NCBI RefSeq assembly: GCF_001746295.1
Contig: NZ_MJAH01000003.1
Coordinates: 265,922 to 329,921, forward strand
DNA: 64,000 nucleotides
Direction: 5' to 3'
Source of the DNA: Streptomyces sp. LUP47B
GTDB taxonomy: Bacteria; Actinomycetota; Actinomycetes; Streptomycetales; Streptomycetaceae
The notes under the pieces were generated by a model. It saw only the letters and a list, made by a program, of their open reading frames with translations. It was not told where the DNA came from and did not search any database. Shown piece after piece: positions 23,708 through 32,607 of this stretch. Position 1 is the first letter of the stretch, and every line of letters starts with the position of its first letter. A program made the position numbers and the translations under genes.

Positions 23708-24670
23708 ATGCTGGCCACGGCCCGAACGACCCCGACCGACAGCGCTTTGACGGCAGGTCCCCTTCTCACCACCACGGTCCCGCGCGAGTACGTCCATCGC
23801 GCCTCCGTGGCAGAGGTGTTCCTCATTGGCTGGCGGGCCGACCCGACCGGCTCGGACAACCCGTCCGACTCCTTCGTGGTCCGGGCCCAGTGGCCGCGGA
23901 GCCACGCCCTCTTCGCCCCGATGGCCGGCCACCAGGATCCGCTGCTGATGGTCGAGTCGATCCGCCAGACCGGAAGCCTGCTGGCCCACGCCGAGTACGG
24001 AGTCCCGTTCGGCCACCAGTTCCTGATGCGGGACATCTCCTTCACCGCCGCCCCTTCGGCGTTCGAGGTCGGCTCTGCGCCGACCGACGTCGAACTGCGC
24101 ACGGTGTGCCGCGACATCGTCCGCCGAGGCAGAACCATCGCCGGCATGCACTACGAGGTCTCCGTCCGCCGCGACGGGCTGACCATAGCCACCGGCGGCG
24201 CCGGCTTCAGCTGCGCCAGCCCCGCAGCCCACCGACGGTTGCGCGAGGGGCGTCCGACGACCACCTGCCGCGCACTTCCGGCACCGGTCGACCCGGCCGA
24301 GGTGGGTCACGCCGGCCCGGAGCACGTCGTACTCGCCGCTCCTGCGACGCCCGGCGAGGCCCGGTGGGAGCTCCGGGTTGACACCGGGCACGCCGTCTAT
24401 TTCGACCACCCGGTGGACCATGTCCCCGGCATGGTCCTGATCGAGGCGGCCCGGCAGGCGGCCCGTGCCGCGACAGGACTGCCCACGGCCCTTCTCCTCG
24501 GCCTGGAAACCGAGTTCGCCCGGTACGCCGAACTCGATGCCCCGTGCTGGATCGAGGCCCGTGTCGACGACCCCGACACGGCCGGAGACCTCAAGGTCCA
24601 TGTGAACGGCACCCAACAGGGAGAACAGGTTTTCACCGCGGACCTGTACCTGCGCCGCCCGATCGCCTGA
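23708..24670 (+). CDS. afsA: AfsA-family gamma-butyrolactone synthase
   Basis: A 320-residue AfsA/ScbA protein with two tandem hotdog-type repeats. Repeat 1 contains PREYVHRASVAEVFLIGW (about 26-43) and MVESIRQTGSLLAHAEYGVP (about 81-100), quoted as MVESIRQTGS and LLAHAEYGVP. Repeat 2 contains YFDHPVDHVPGMVLIEAARQ (about 232-251), the family hallmark. The enzyme condenses a beta-ketoacyl chain from an acyl-ACP with dihydroxyacetone phosphate, the committed step to A-factor-type signals. The ATG at 23708 has AGGAG 7 nt upstream. Symbol by family; the exact signal is unknown. Confidence 0.93.
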   Translation: MLATARTTPTDSALTAGPLLTTTVPREYVHRASVAEVFLIGWRADPTGSDNPSDSFVVRAQWPRSHALFAPMAGHQDPLLMVESIRQTGSLLAHAEYGVPFGHQFLMRDISFTAAPSAFEVGSAPTDVELRTVCRDIVRRGRTIAGMHYEVSVRRDGLTIATGGAGFSCASPAAHRRLREGRPTTTCRALPAPVDPAEVGHAGPEHVVLAAPATPGEARWELRVDTGHAVYFDHPVDHVPGMVLIEAARQAARAATGLPTALLLGLETEFARYAELDAPCWIEARVDDPDTAGDLKVHVNGTQQGEQVFTADLYLRRPIA

Positions 24671-24699
24671 TTCCGACGCGTCATCTGGAGAGTCCCCAC

Positions 24700-25629
24700 G
24701 TGCGTACCGTTCTGCTCACCGGCGCCGCGGGCTTCGTCGGCGGCCATGTGCTCCACGAGGCCGCACGGCAGGGCGTGGCCCTCACCCTGCTGTCGCACAG
24801 CCGTCCGGTGCGTGTCACCGACGCCGGGCATCGGGTCGTGCGGGCCGACCTCACCGACCCGGACTCGCTGAGCGGCGTGTGCGAGGGTGTGGACGTCGTG
24901 TTGCACTGCGCGTCGTACATCGGCGCGGCACTCGACAGCAATGCGTCCGTCAACGCCGGGGGGACGAGAAACCTGGTCGCCGAAGCCCGCCGCTGCGGGG
25001 TGTCCCGCATCGTGTACGTGAGCACGGCGTCCGTCTACGGCCGCGGTACCTTCTGGGAGGCCACGCCCGGACAACTCGTCAGGAACCCGAGTTCACCCAC
25101 GTCGCGAAGCCGGGCCATGGCCGAGGACGCCGTTCTCGAAGCCGGCGGGATCGTCCTGCGCCCCCATTTGGTCCACGGCCAGGGGGACATGTGGGTCGTC
25201 CCGGGCCTCGCCAGTCTCCTGCGCGCGCTGCAGGGCACGGTAGAGGGCTGGGCCTCCCGGCTCTCGCTGATCTCCGCCCGGGACCTGGGCCGGCTCGTGG
25301 TCGGTACGGGCCTCGCGCCCGCGGCCGATCTGAGGTCCACGACCTACCACGCGGCCCACCCGGTGCCCGTCGACGCGGCGACGCTGTTGCAGGCGGTCGC
25401 CGAGTGCGCCTCGCTGCCCTGGCCGGAGCAGGATCTCTCGGTCTCCAGTGCGCGGACGCACCTGGCGGCGGAAGGCCGGCTGTCGCACGCGCTCGACATG
25501 CTGAGGACCGACCACTGGTTCGACGGCGCCCCGCTCTGGCGAGACCTGCGCCTGGCACCCGGCCCGGGCTTCGGGGCGGACTTCGCGGAGTCGGCGGGGT
25601 GGTATCGCCGAACCCTGCTCGCCACTTGA
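24700..25629 (+). CDS. Extended-SDR protein lacking the catalytic Tyr/Lys
   Basis: A 309-residue NAD(P)-binding protein, 29 nt after afsA and presumably co-transcribed. The Rossmann motif TGAAGFVGGH is at residues 7-16, and the extended-SDR landmarks VVLHCASYIGAAL (about 65-77) and VYVSTASVYGRGT (about 105-117) are present. Where relatives have PYGRSKAMAE the sequence reads PTSRSRAMAE, so both the catalytic Tyr and Lys are replaced (Thr and Arg). It may be an altered oxidoreductase, a hydrolyase or a ligand-binding protein. SDR-type enzymes in GBL loci usually reduce the 6-keto group or process butenolides. The GTG start has GGAG 9 nt upstream. Confidence 0.87.
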   Translation: MRTVLLTGAAGFVGGHVLHEAARQGVALTLLSHSRPVRVTDAGHRVVRADLTDPDSLSGVCEGVDVVLHCASYIGAALDSNASVNAGGTRNLVAEARRCGVSRIVYVSTASVYGRGTFWEATPGQLVRNPSSPTSRSRAMAEDAVLEAGGIVLRPHLVHGQGDMWVVPGLASLLRALQGTVEGWASRLSLISARDLGRLVVGTGLAPAADLRSTTYHAAHPVPVDAATLLQAVAECASLPWPEQDLSVSSARTHLAAEGRLSHALDMLRTDHWFDGAPLWRDLRLAPGPGFGADFAESAGWYRRTLLAT

Positions 25630-25655
25630 CGGGCCGGAGGCTTCCGGGACCGCGA

Positions 25656-25675
25656 ACCCGCCGCGCACGGCGGGT
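25656..25675. terminator. Hairpin after the afsA-SDR operon
   Basis: ACCCGCCG and CGGCGGGT form a perfect 8-bp stem with a CGCA loop, 26 nt after the stop codon. Confidence 0.6.
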
Positions 25676-25871
25676 GCCCGGGCTCCGTCCGCCAGGTCGG
25701 CCGCGTGGGCGGAACGATGTGGTGGCCGGCGTCGACACACCGGCGGCGGACCGGGTACGGCAACAGATCCGTGCAGCACAGGCGATGCTCGACGATCCGC
25801 GAGAGCACGGCCTCGCCGAAGAGCTGAGCGGGACCCCGGGCGCCGGGTCCGGCACCCGGGGCGAGGGGCCG

Positions 25872-27629
25872 TCAGCCGACGGTGCCGGTCACCGAACTGC
25901 CGGACTTCGTCACGTGGTACGTCACGGTGGCTCCGCTCCAGAAGTGGAAGGTGAGTGTCACCGGCGCACCGTCGCGCAGTGCGTTGAGGTAGTCAGGGGT
26001 GAGGGTGAGGGCGTTGTCGGCGTAGTCGGGCGAGAAGGCGCCGTTGAACTCCTGGTAGGGGGTCCAGCCGGTGTTGCCGGCGTTGGTGCCGTCGGCGTAG
26101 GTGGACTCCATGGTCGCGAGCTGGTCACCGCGGTACTGGGTCGGGATGGTGAGACCGGTGGTGCTGCCGGTGGCGTTGGAGAGCACCGGGCGGTCGTAGG
26201 TGATCACTCGGATCGGCCAGGCGAGACCGGCGGAGAACCTGGCCTCGATCGTCGCGTTGGTCCCGTAGGCGCGGTTGCCGGCCAGTCGGGTCAGCGCGGA
26301 GGCCGTGAGCGTGAGCTGGTTGCCTGAGACGGTGTAGTCCCGGCCCTGGGCGAGTTGGGTGTTGCCCTGCCAGAGCCCACGGATCGTGAGGCCGTTGGGG
26401 TTGAGGGTGAGCGTCTGGGCGGTGATCGCACTCGACTTCGCCAGGAAGACCTGGTCCGAGGAGGCGGTCCCCGAGCGGGTGGTCCAGCTCGACCTGATCC
26501 GGTTGATCAGCTCGGAGTCGGTCCACTTCAGGGTGGTGCGGCTCAGGTAGGCGAAGGTTCCGGGGTCCCACAGGGCCGTGGTCACTCCGGCGGCGCGGGC
26601 TTCGTAGCCGAACTGCTCGAAGTACTTGAAGGCCTCGCCCCGTTCGACGCGGGAGGGGTGGTTGCTGTCGGGGTAGGCCAGCAGCCCGTACTCACCGAGG
26701 TAGACGGGGATTCCCTTGGAGGTGAAGGTGGCGCGGAGCCGGTTGAAGTTGTCGGTCATGTCCTGCTGCGAGGTGGCGTCGAAGCGGGTGCCGCCGGCGA
26801 CGTTCACGCTGAACGGGTAGTAGCCGTAGTAGTGGACGGTGACCACGAGGTTGGGGTCGTTGAGCGCCTTCATCTCGCCGGCCAGGGCGTCCAGGAAGTT
26901 CTGCCCGGAATTGGTGTGCAGGGTGGGCAGCACGAGCAGACGCGTCGCGTTGTTGCCGCCGGACTGGCGCACGATGGTGTGGAACGCGGTGTTCAGTTCG
27001 TCGTTGTACTGGATGCCCTGGGCGTCGGTGGTGTTGTTGAACTGCGGCTCGTTGTTGCTCTCGAAGAGCAGGGTCGGGGAGGAGTCCCTGAACTTGGCCG
27101 CGATCTGGGTCCAGGTCGCCTTGAAGCGGGCCAGCACGTTGTCGTGGTCGGTGGGCATGGTGGAGATCCACTGCCACGAGTCGTGATGGACGTTCAGCAC
27201 GACGTAGAGACCGTCCGCCTGCGCCCAGTCGACCACCTGTTTGACGCGGTTCATCCAGGTCGCATCGATCGTGTACGGGGCCGTGGTGGACTGGTGGCCC
27301 GACCAGGTGACGGGAATGCGTACGCTGCGGAAGCCCTGGGCCTTGATGGTGTCCAACAGGGGCTTGGTGACCGCGGGGTTGCCCCAGGACGTCTCGTCGG
27401 GGATGGCGTCCAGGCTGTTGCCCAGGTTCCAGCTCGGCTGCATCGCGGCCACGGTGCTCATGGGGCTGAGTGCCTTGGAGCCGAGTGCCCCGGACGCGTC
27501 CTTGTGGGCCGGTGCAGCGAAGGCGGCGGTGCTGATCAGGCCGAGCGCGGCGATCAGCGCCACCACGAGGCCGAGCAGACGGGCGGGGCCGCGTCTGCGG
27601 TGACCGGTGGGGGAGTGCGTTCCCTTCAT
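25872..27629 (-). CDS. Secreted GH5 endoglucanase-type hydrolase with X2 domain
   Basis: A 585-residue secreted protein. Residues 1-39 form a Sec signal peptide (basic RRR, then LLGLVVALIAALGLISTAAF, cleavage near AFA/AP). The GH5 catalytic domain spans about 55-380, with PSWNLGNSLDA (66-74), VHHDSW (147-152), NNEP with acid/base Glu194, and LGEYG with nucleophile Glu313. Residues 395-490 match the CBM_X2/Ig-like module (VFLAKSSAITAQTLTLNPNG, LTIRGLWQGNTQLAQGRDY). It should cleave beta-1,4-glucan or mannan outside the cell. It is last in the GH36-GH43-GH5 row, 68 nt after GH43. Confidence 0.92.
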   Translation of the reverse strand: MKGTHSPTGHRRRGPARLLGLVVALIAALGLISTAAFAAPAHKDASGALGSKALSPMSTVAAMQPSWNLGNSLDAIPDETSWGNPAVTKPLLDTIKAQGFRSVRIPVTWSGHQSTTAPYTIDATWMNRVKQVVDWAQADGLYVVLNVHHDSWQWISTMPTDHDNVLARFKATWTQIAAKFRDSSPTLLFESNNEPQFNNTTDAQGIQYNDELNTAFHTIVRQSGGNNATRLLVLPTLHTNSGQNFLDALAGEMKALNDPNLVVTVHYYGYYPFSVNVAGGTRFDATSQQDMTDNFNRLRATFTSKGIPVYLGEYGLLAYPDSNHPSRVERGEAFKYFEQFGYEARAAGVTTALWDPGTFAYLSRTTLKWTDSELINRIRSSWTTRSGTASSDQVFLAKSSAITAQTLTLNPNGLTIRGLWQGNTQLAQGRDYTVSGNQLTLTASALTRLAGNRAYGTNATIEARFSAGLAWPIRVITYDRPVLSNATGSTTGLTIPTQYRGDQLATMESTYADGTNAGNTGWTPYQEFNGAFSPDYADNALTLTPDYLNALRDGAPVTLTFHFWSGATVTYHVTKSGSSVTGTVG

Positions 27630-27697
27630 CTTCGATCCTTTTCTGTTGGTGAGCGGACGTTCCGCCCGTGGGGGGAATGGAGTTCAAGGCAACTGGT

Positions 27698-29209
27698 TCA
27701 GGGGACGAGCGGCTCGTAGTCGAACCAGTCGAAGTGGACCGTGCCGGCCGCCGCGTACAGGCCGATGACCCGTCCGGTGAAGCCGCCGGCCACCTCGGTC
27801 GACAGGTAGCGGCCGTCGAGCTCGCCGAGAGGGGTGAAGGTCCCGTCGGGCTCCTCGACGCCGAGCGTGAGGATGTCGGGACCGGTGCGGGGGCCCTTGT
27901 CAGGGGCGTCGGAGATCTGGAGACGGAGCACCACGGGACCGGCGGGCACGGACCGCGATCCCACGACCGTGCGCAACGGTCCGACACGGCTGAGGACGCG
28001 CACCTCGCCCTCGGCCGCCTCGATCTCGTAGTGGTGCTCCTCGTCGAGGCGGACGGCGAGACCACCGCGCCCCTCGGCCGGGTCGATCAGGGCCCGCACC
28101 CGGCACGACAGGTGCTCCTGGCGACGGCCGACGAACACGACGTCCGGCTCGTCCAGGGAGTCACCGCGGGCACGCAGGGTCAGATGGCCGGACCGCTCCT
28201 TGGTGGTGCAGTACTCGGCGGGACGGTCGCGTACGGAGATCCACCGCGGCCGCAGTTCGCTGAGGTCGAAGTCGTCCCGGACCTCCTCGGCGGGGCCGGG
28301 CACCAGCGGCCAGGCGGGCACGGGCAGGACGGACGGGACCTCGTCGACGACGGGCCAGTCGTCCACCCACTTCACCGGCGCGAGAAAGGTCTCGCGGCCC
28401 AGCACATGCCAGCCCGGGGTCCCGCCGCGCGGCCGGACGCCCAGCAGCACCATCCACCAGGAGCCGTCGGGCCCCTGGACCAGATCCGCGTGCCCGGTGT
28501 TCTGGACGGGGTGATGGGTGCCGCGGTGGGTGAGGACCGGGTTGTTCGGGCACGGTTCGAAGGGGCCGTCGGGCGTGCGGCCGCGGGCGATCGAGACACT
28601 GTGACCGCGCTCGGTGCCGCCCTCGGCGATCAGGAGGTACCAGTAGGCGCCGATGCGATACAGGTGCGGGGCCTCGGGGGCCAGGGCTCCGGAGGTGCCG
28701 GCCCAGACCTTGCGCGGCGGTCCGAGGGTCTCCCCGGTGTACGGGTCGATACGGACCTGTCCGCCGCCGGCGGAGGTGCACCAGCAGGTGCCGTTCTCGT
28801 CCCAGGCCAGATCCGGGTCGATACCCGGAACCCCGGGCAGACGGACGGGATCGGACCAGGGGCCGGCGGGGTCGGTGGCGGTGAACAGTACGTTGCCGCC
28901 GCCCTCGGTCACGTTGGTGACGATCAGCCAGAAGCGGCCGTCGTGGTGGCGCAGGGTGGGAGCGTAGATGCCGCCGGACGACAGGGTGGCGGCGGTGAGG
29001 CCGAGCTGGCTCGGCCGGTCCAGGGCGTTGCCGAGCTGTGTCCAGTGGACCAGGTCGCGGCTGTGGAAGACGGGGATGGCGGGGAAGTACTCGAAACTGG
29101 AGCAGACGAGGTAGTAGTCGTCTCCCACACGGCAGACGCTGGGGTCGGGGTGAAAGCCGGGGATGACGGGGTTGGCCAGGGTGGCAGCCGCCCGCAATGT
29201 CTCTGACAC
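27698..29209 (-). CDS. GH43-family glycosidase (arabinofuranosidase/xylosidase type)
   Basis: A 503-residue cytoplasmic five-bladed propeller enzyme with no signal peptide. The GH43 opening NPVIPGFHPDPSVCRVGDDYYLV, in parts NPVIPGFHPDPSV and CRVGDDYYLV, carries the general-base Asp. GIDPDLAWDENGTCW supplies the pKa modulator, and APEAPHLYRIGAYWYLL the acid Glu. Residues from about 330 form the beta-sandwich C-terminal domain (DDFDLSELRPRWISVR). It removes arabinose or xylose from imported oligosaccharides. It starts with GTG; GAAGGG lies about 11 nt upstream. It lies between GH36 and GH5 in one row. Confidence 0.93.
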   Translation of the reverse strand: MSETLRAAATLANPVIPGFHPDPSVCRVGDDYYLVCSSFEYFPAIPVFHSRDLVHWTQLGNALDRPSQLGLTAATLSSGGIYAPTLRHHDGRFWLIVTNVTEGGGNVLFTATDPAGPWSDPVRLPGVPGIDPDLAWDENGTCWCTSAGGGQVRIDPYTGETLGPPRKVWAGTSGALAPEAPHLYRIGAYWYLLIAEGGTERGHSVSIARGRTPDGPFEPCPNNPVLTHRGTHHPVQNTGHADLVQGPDGSWWMVLLGVRPRGGTPGWHVLGRETFLAPVKWVDDWPVVDEVPSVLPVPAWPLVPGPAEEVRDDFDLSELRPRWISVRDRPAEYCTTKERSGHLTLRARGDSLDEPDVVFVGRRQEHLSCRVRALIDPAEGRGGLAVRLDEEHHYEIEAAEGEVRVLSRVGPLRTVVGSRSVPAGPVVLRLQISDAPDKGPRTGPDILTLGVEEPDGTFTPLGELDGRYLSTEVAGGFTGRVIGLYAAAGTVHFDWFDYEPLVP

Positions 29210-29247
29210 TCGGTCAAGTCCCTTCGGAGTGGGGTGTGTCGGTGTGT

Positions 29248-31389
29248 TCAGGGGGTGTCCGACGCCGCGTGGGCGAGGCGGAGGAGCACCGCGGAAGGGG
29301 CCGCGGGCAGCGTGAGGGTGAGGGCGGCGGTGTCCGGGTGCCAGGAGGCGACGACCTGGCTCGCTGCGGGGTAGAGCACGTCGACGCGGACCGCACGGCC
29401 GTGCAGAGGGGACAGCGGCAGGGTCGTGCTGGTCTCCGCACCGGCGCGGCGCCAGACCGTGAGATAGGTGGTGACCGGGGTGTGGAGCGCCAGGGCGAGC
29501 CACGGGTCGTCCCAGGCCGGCAGGCCCAGCGGCCACGCGGGCACCGCCTGGGTCAGGTCGGTCCGGATGGCCTTGTACACGGTGACGGCCTCGTGGACCA
29601 GGGCACGGGCCTCGGGCGGCAGGTCCGGGAGCAACCCGGACAGGTGGATGCGCCCGAGGAGGGCGTTGGCCATGGTGAAGGCCACCTCGTCGAGGGAGTC
29701 CTCCGGCTGCGGGTAGGCCCAAACGGCGCCCTGTTCGGGGGTGACGGCGGTGGGCGCGGAGGCCGCGATGGGGGCGTAGAGCTGGAGGTTCTGCTGGTCG
29801 CTGGTGGACTGCAGTTGCAGCCGGGACAGCAGCGCGTAGTCCCAGCGCATGCCGCCGGAGGAGCAGTTCTCCACCACCAGGTGCGGATAGCGGTCCAGGA
29901 TGCCGTCGAGCCAGTCCAGGTGCGCGCGGTTGTGGCCGAGCAGTCCGGCGCCCGGGGTCTCGCCGGGGTGGGCGCTGGTACCGGAGCCGGGGTCGATGTT
30001 GTGGTCGAGCTTGAGGTAGCCGACGCCCCACTCGCCGACCAGGCGGTCCACGACCTGGTCCAGGTGGGCACGGGCGGCGGGGTGGCGCAGGTCCAGGTGG
30101 TGGCGGCCGGTCTCGGTGACGCGGACGCCGTCCCGGCGGAAGAACGCCTCGTCCGGAAGGGCTTTGGCCATGGGGCTGCGGACGCCGATCACCTCGGGCT
30201 CCAGCCACAGACCGGGCACCATGCCGCGCTCCCGGATGCGGTCCAGCACCTCGTGGATGCCGCGCTCGCCGGGGAACCGGGACGCGGCCGCCTCCCAGGC
30301 TCCTACGCTGTCCCACCAGCCGCCGTTCTCGCCGTCGTACCAGCCGGCGTCGATGACGAAGTACTCCGCGCCCGCTTCGGCCGCCGCGTCGACAAGCGGC
30401 AGCAGCTTCTCCGTGGTGGGGTCGCCCATCAGGCAGTTCATGTAGTCGTTGAAGATGACCGGGAGCCGGTGGTGGTCGGCGTGCGGGCGGCGGGCGGCCC
30501 GGCGGTAGCGGGTGAGCGCGGCGAACGCCTCGTCGGGGCCCCCGGCGTCGCTGAACGCGAGGGCGACGGGCACGGTGCGGAACTCCGCGCCCGGCTCCAG
30601 CGGATGCCGCCAGCCGTGGTGGATGTCGGTCGGGCCGAACAGGGCGAGGTAGGCCAGCGTGTCGCGCTCGCCGCACTCCCAGTGCCAGCCGCCTCCGTTG
30701 TGCTCGATCTGCCACAGCCAGGTGCGGCTGGGGCGACGGTCGGTAAGGCCGCCCATCGGCAGCCGTCCGCAACTGGACCACACACCCCGCCCGCTCTGCG
30801 TGAACTCACCCTTGCCGTTGTCGTAGACCGCGACACGGTCGCCGATCACCGGCGAGGACACCCGCATCGGTCGCCGCTGCCAACGGCATTCGGCGACCCA
30901 GTCGTTCTCGGCCCACAGCAGGTCGGCGCCGTCGATGGCGTCCGGACCGTCGGCGAGGGGCCCGACGACGAGGGAGGAGACGGACTCCAGGTGCAGGGTG
31001 GCGTCCCCCTCGTTGCGCAGGACCACCTCGCCGCGCAGTACGGGCACCCCGTCCGGCCAGCGGTAGGTCACCTCGGCGGCGAGCCCGGTCTCCGGGTCGT
31101 GGAGTTCGACGGTGAGCACATGCCAGTCGCCGTCGCGGGTGGCACGGTGCGCGCGGTGACGCAGCCGCCCGCCGATGTACGAGTCGATGAGGCGCCCGCC
31201 CGACCAGGCGCGGCCGTGCCCCGCAGCCGTCACCTCCACCAGGGGCAGCGGAGGCCACGACCGCCGCTCGGGAGGCAGTCCGCCGGGGAGGCCGAGACGG
31301 GTGAGGCGGGCGATGCCGTCCTCGCCGACGACGACCTCGGCCTCCAGGGCCCGGTGGCCCCATCGGACGATCTGGGGTGCGCTGGTCAT
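29248..31389 (-). CDS. GH36 alpha-galactosidase
   Basis: A 713-residue GH36 enzyme without signal peptide. The catalytic barrel has WYDGENGGW (350-358), the nucleophile Asp462 in GYLKLDHN, ENCSSGGMRWD (507-517) and the acid/base Asp531 in STSDQQN. The N-terminal beta-supersandwich covers residues 1-300. It should remove alpha-galactosyl units from galacto-oligosaccharides or galactomannan fragments in the cytoplasm. The ATG at 31389 has AAAGG 7 nt upstream. First intact gene of the minus-strand glycosidase row; the promoter region upstream contains LacI-type operators and a deletion scar. Confidence 0.94.
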   Translation of the reverse strand: MTSAPQIVRWGHRALEAEVVVGEDGIARLTRLGLPGGLPPERRSWPPLPLVEVTAAGHGRAWSGGRLIDSYIGGRLRHRAHRATRDGDWHVLTVELHDPETGLAAEVTYRWPDGVPVLRGEVVLRNEGDATLHLESVSSLVVGPLADGPDAIDGADLLWAENDWVAECRWQRRPMRVSSPVIGDRVAVYDNGKGEFTQSGRGVWSSCGRLPMGGLTDRRPSRTWLWQIEHNGGGWHWECGERDTLAYLALFGPTDIHHGWRHPLEPGAEFRTVPVALAFSDAGGPDEAFAALTRYRRAARRPHADHHRLPVIFNDYMNCLMGDPTTEKLLPLVDAAAEAGAEYFVIDAGWYDGENGGWWDSVGAWEAAASRFPGERGIHEVLDRIRERGMVPGLWLEPEVIGVRSPMAKALPDEAFFRRDGVRVTETGRHHLDLRHPAARAHLDQVVDRLVGEWGVGYLKLDHNIDPGSGTSAHPGETPGAGLLGHNRAHLDWLDGILDRYPHLVVENCSSGGMRWDYALLSRLQLQSTSDQQNLQLYAPIAASAPTAVTPEQGAVWAYPQPEDSLDEVAFTMANALLGRIHLSGLLPDLPPEARALVHEAVTVYKAIRTDLTQAVPAWPLGLPAWDDPWLALALHTPVTTYLTVWRRAGAETSTTLPLSPLHGRAVRVDVLYPAASQVVASWHPDTAALTLTLPAAPSAVLLRLAHAASDTP

Positions 31390-31427
31390 TGCTGCCTTTC
31401 CGAGGAGAGGGAGAGAAAGACGTGTGC

Positions 31428-31515
31428 TCAGGCGATACGGAGTACGGCGCTGCCACCGGCGGCGAGTTCGGCGACCGTGCCGCCCGTGAGCAGGTCGTGG
31501 CCGGGTTCGGAGACG
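31428..31515 (-). pseudogene. C-terminal remnant of a glycosidase
   Basis: About 28 codons remain in frame before a TGA at 31428. They read SEPGHDLLTGGTVAEL and then AAGGSAVLRIA, which resembles the C-terminal tail of GH42/GH36-type glycosidases (DLLTG...AVLR). An in-frame stop cuts it off upstream, and no start or catalytic region exists. I interpret it as what is left after a deletion. Confidence 0.55.
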
Positions 31516-31689
31516 GTCGGTGAGGCTGCGCGAGGTCATGGCTGGTCCTTCGGGACAGGGGACTCGGGCCAGGGAGTGTTCTGACGTATCGTCAGCAATG
31601 CTGCGCGCAGAGCTCGTTCGCCACGGGTGCGTGGACGGTCAGTACCTTCTTCAGGCCTGGCGCGAGCGATGTTTGTGCCGGTCTGCGGC

Positions 31690-31778
31690 CGCTCGCCGCT
31701 TCCGCGGGACGACAGAAGGCGGGCCATCGCGGCGGCCGTTGTGCCGAGGAAGCATGTCCGGTTCAACTTGTTGGTCAT
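31690..31778 (-). pseudogene. Possible signal-peptide remnant of a binding-protein gene
   Basis: From ATG 31778, with GGGAAG 9 nt upstream, the frame reads MTNKLNRTCFLGTTAAAMA, like the N-terminus of secreted sugar-binding proteins (NRRTFLGTTAAA). After about 30 codons the likeness ends and no lipobox or mature domain follows. It sits just downstream of an operator-bearing promoter region, so it may be the stub of a lost transporter gene. This is an inference from a short stretch. Confidence 0.28.
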
Positions 31779-31814
31779 GACGCGGTGCTTCCCGTCGGCG
31801 GTTCGAAGCGCGTC

Positions 31815-31824
31815 GAAGCGCTTC
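31815..31824. promoter_or_regulatory. LacI-type operator candidate 1
   Basis: GAAGCGCTTC is a perfect 10-bp palindrome with the CG centre typical of LacI/GalR operators, in the promoter region of the minus-strand glycosidase row. A half-like TTCGAAGCGC precedes it at about 31802. Confidence 0.5.
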
Positions 31825-31932
31825 ACCTGGCGGGGTACGTTAATGACATGTTTCTCGCTAAACAAGAGGGGCAACGCCAAGAAGCTTCCTTAATGCCTGC
31901 CTGGTGACACTCCACGAGTGCCGATGCCAGCG

Positions 31933-31946
31933 TCGAAGCGCTTCGA
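31933..31946. promoter_or_regulatory. LacI-type operator candidate 2
   Basis: TCGAAGCGCTTCGA is a perfect 14-bp palindrome with the same core as the site at 31815, spaced 120 bp from it centre to centre. Confidence 0.55.
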
Positions 31947-32536
31947 TTCCCGCCTTAATCGGGCTGCTCAGGCGGCCCTCGTCGGTCTTCCCGTCGTCCC
32001 TGTTCCGCCGCCGGTCGACTTCCATTTCGTGGGCGGCGCACGCTCGATGAGCGGATCGGGCTGCTGCACCGGTACGTGCCGACTGTCGAGGGCCTCACCG
32101 TCGCCGCCTTCCGTACGGCACGGAGGTGCGCGCGGGGTGTCCCGGGTCGGTGAGGCGACCGTGGCGTGGGAATGCCGGCCCGGCGACCGACTGCCGGTCG
32201 AGATCGCCGCATCTGTAGCCGGCAGCCACAGCGGCCGGGCGACGGTCGCCGCCGAGCGGCCAGATGACCAGACGGTGCAGACAACAGGGCAGCGCCGGCT
32301 GCGGCGCGCGCTCAGCTCTCGGCGACCGGCAGCGGCCCGGCTCCCCGCAGGCGAACGGCGGTCGCGATCCGTCGCTCCCGGGCGCCCGTGACACGAAGGT
32401 TTGCCGCACTCTGTCTACGCAGTCAGAGCAGACGCGTCAAGGCTTTCGACCGACTCGGAGACCTCCCTCCGGCAAGAATCCCGTCGCCGCCCGCGCAAGA
32501 TTACGAATCCGTTTCAGGCGCTTGACGGCCGCACTA

Positions 32537-32564
32537 TGACTGCGTAGACATGTCAGCGCAGTCA
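32537..32564. promoter_or_regulatory. 28-bp palindrome in the LacI leader
   Basis: TGACTGCG ... GACATGTC ... CGCAGTCA is symmetric in 24 of 28 positions, 44 nt before the LacI start. Its left half is repeated in inverted orientation at 32413-32425 (GTCTACGCAGTCA), 13 of 13 matching. Together they look like an autoregulatory operator with an upstream auxiliary half-site. Confidence 0.5.
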
Positions 32565-32607
32565 GACGGATGCCGGCCACCACCGGTCACCAACATCTGG
32601 AGCCACC

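Noticed and set aside
25721..25871. Coding-looking plus-strand stretch after the afsA-SDR operon (VVAGVDTPAADRVRQQIRAA)
   Set aside because: It runs on into the antisense of the GH5 gene without a stop, has only a weak ribosome site, and I know no relative; perhaps a fossil of a regulator gene.
31581..31595. CTGACGTATCGTCAG palindrome in the scar region
   Set aside because: Perfect but isolated, with no gene start nearby; not enough to call a function.
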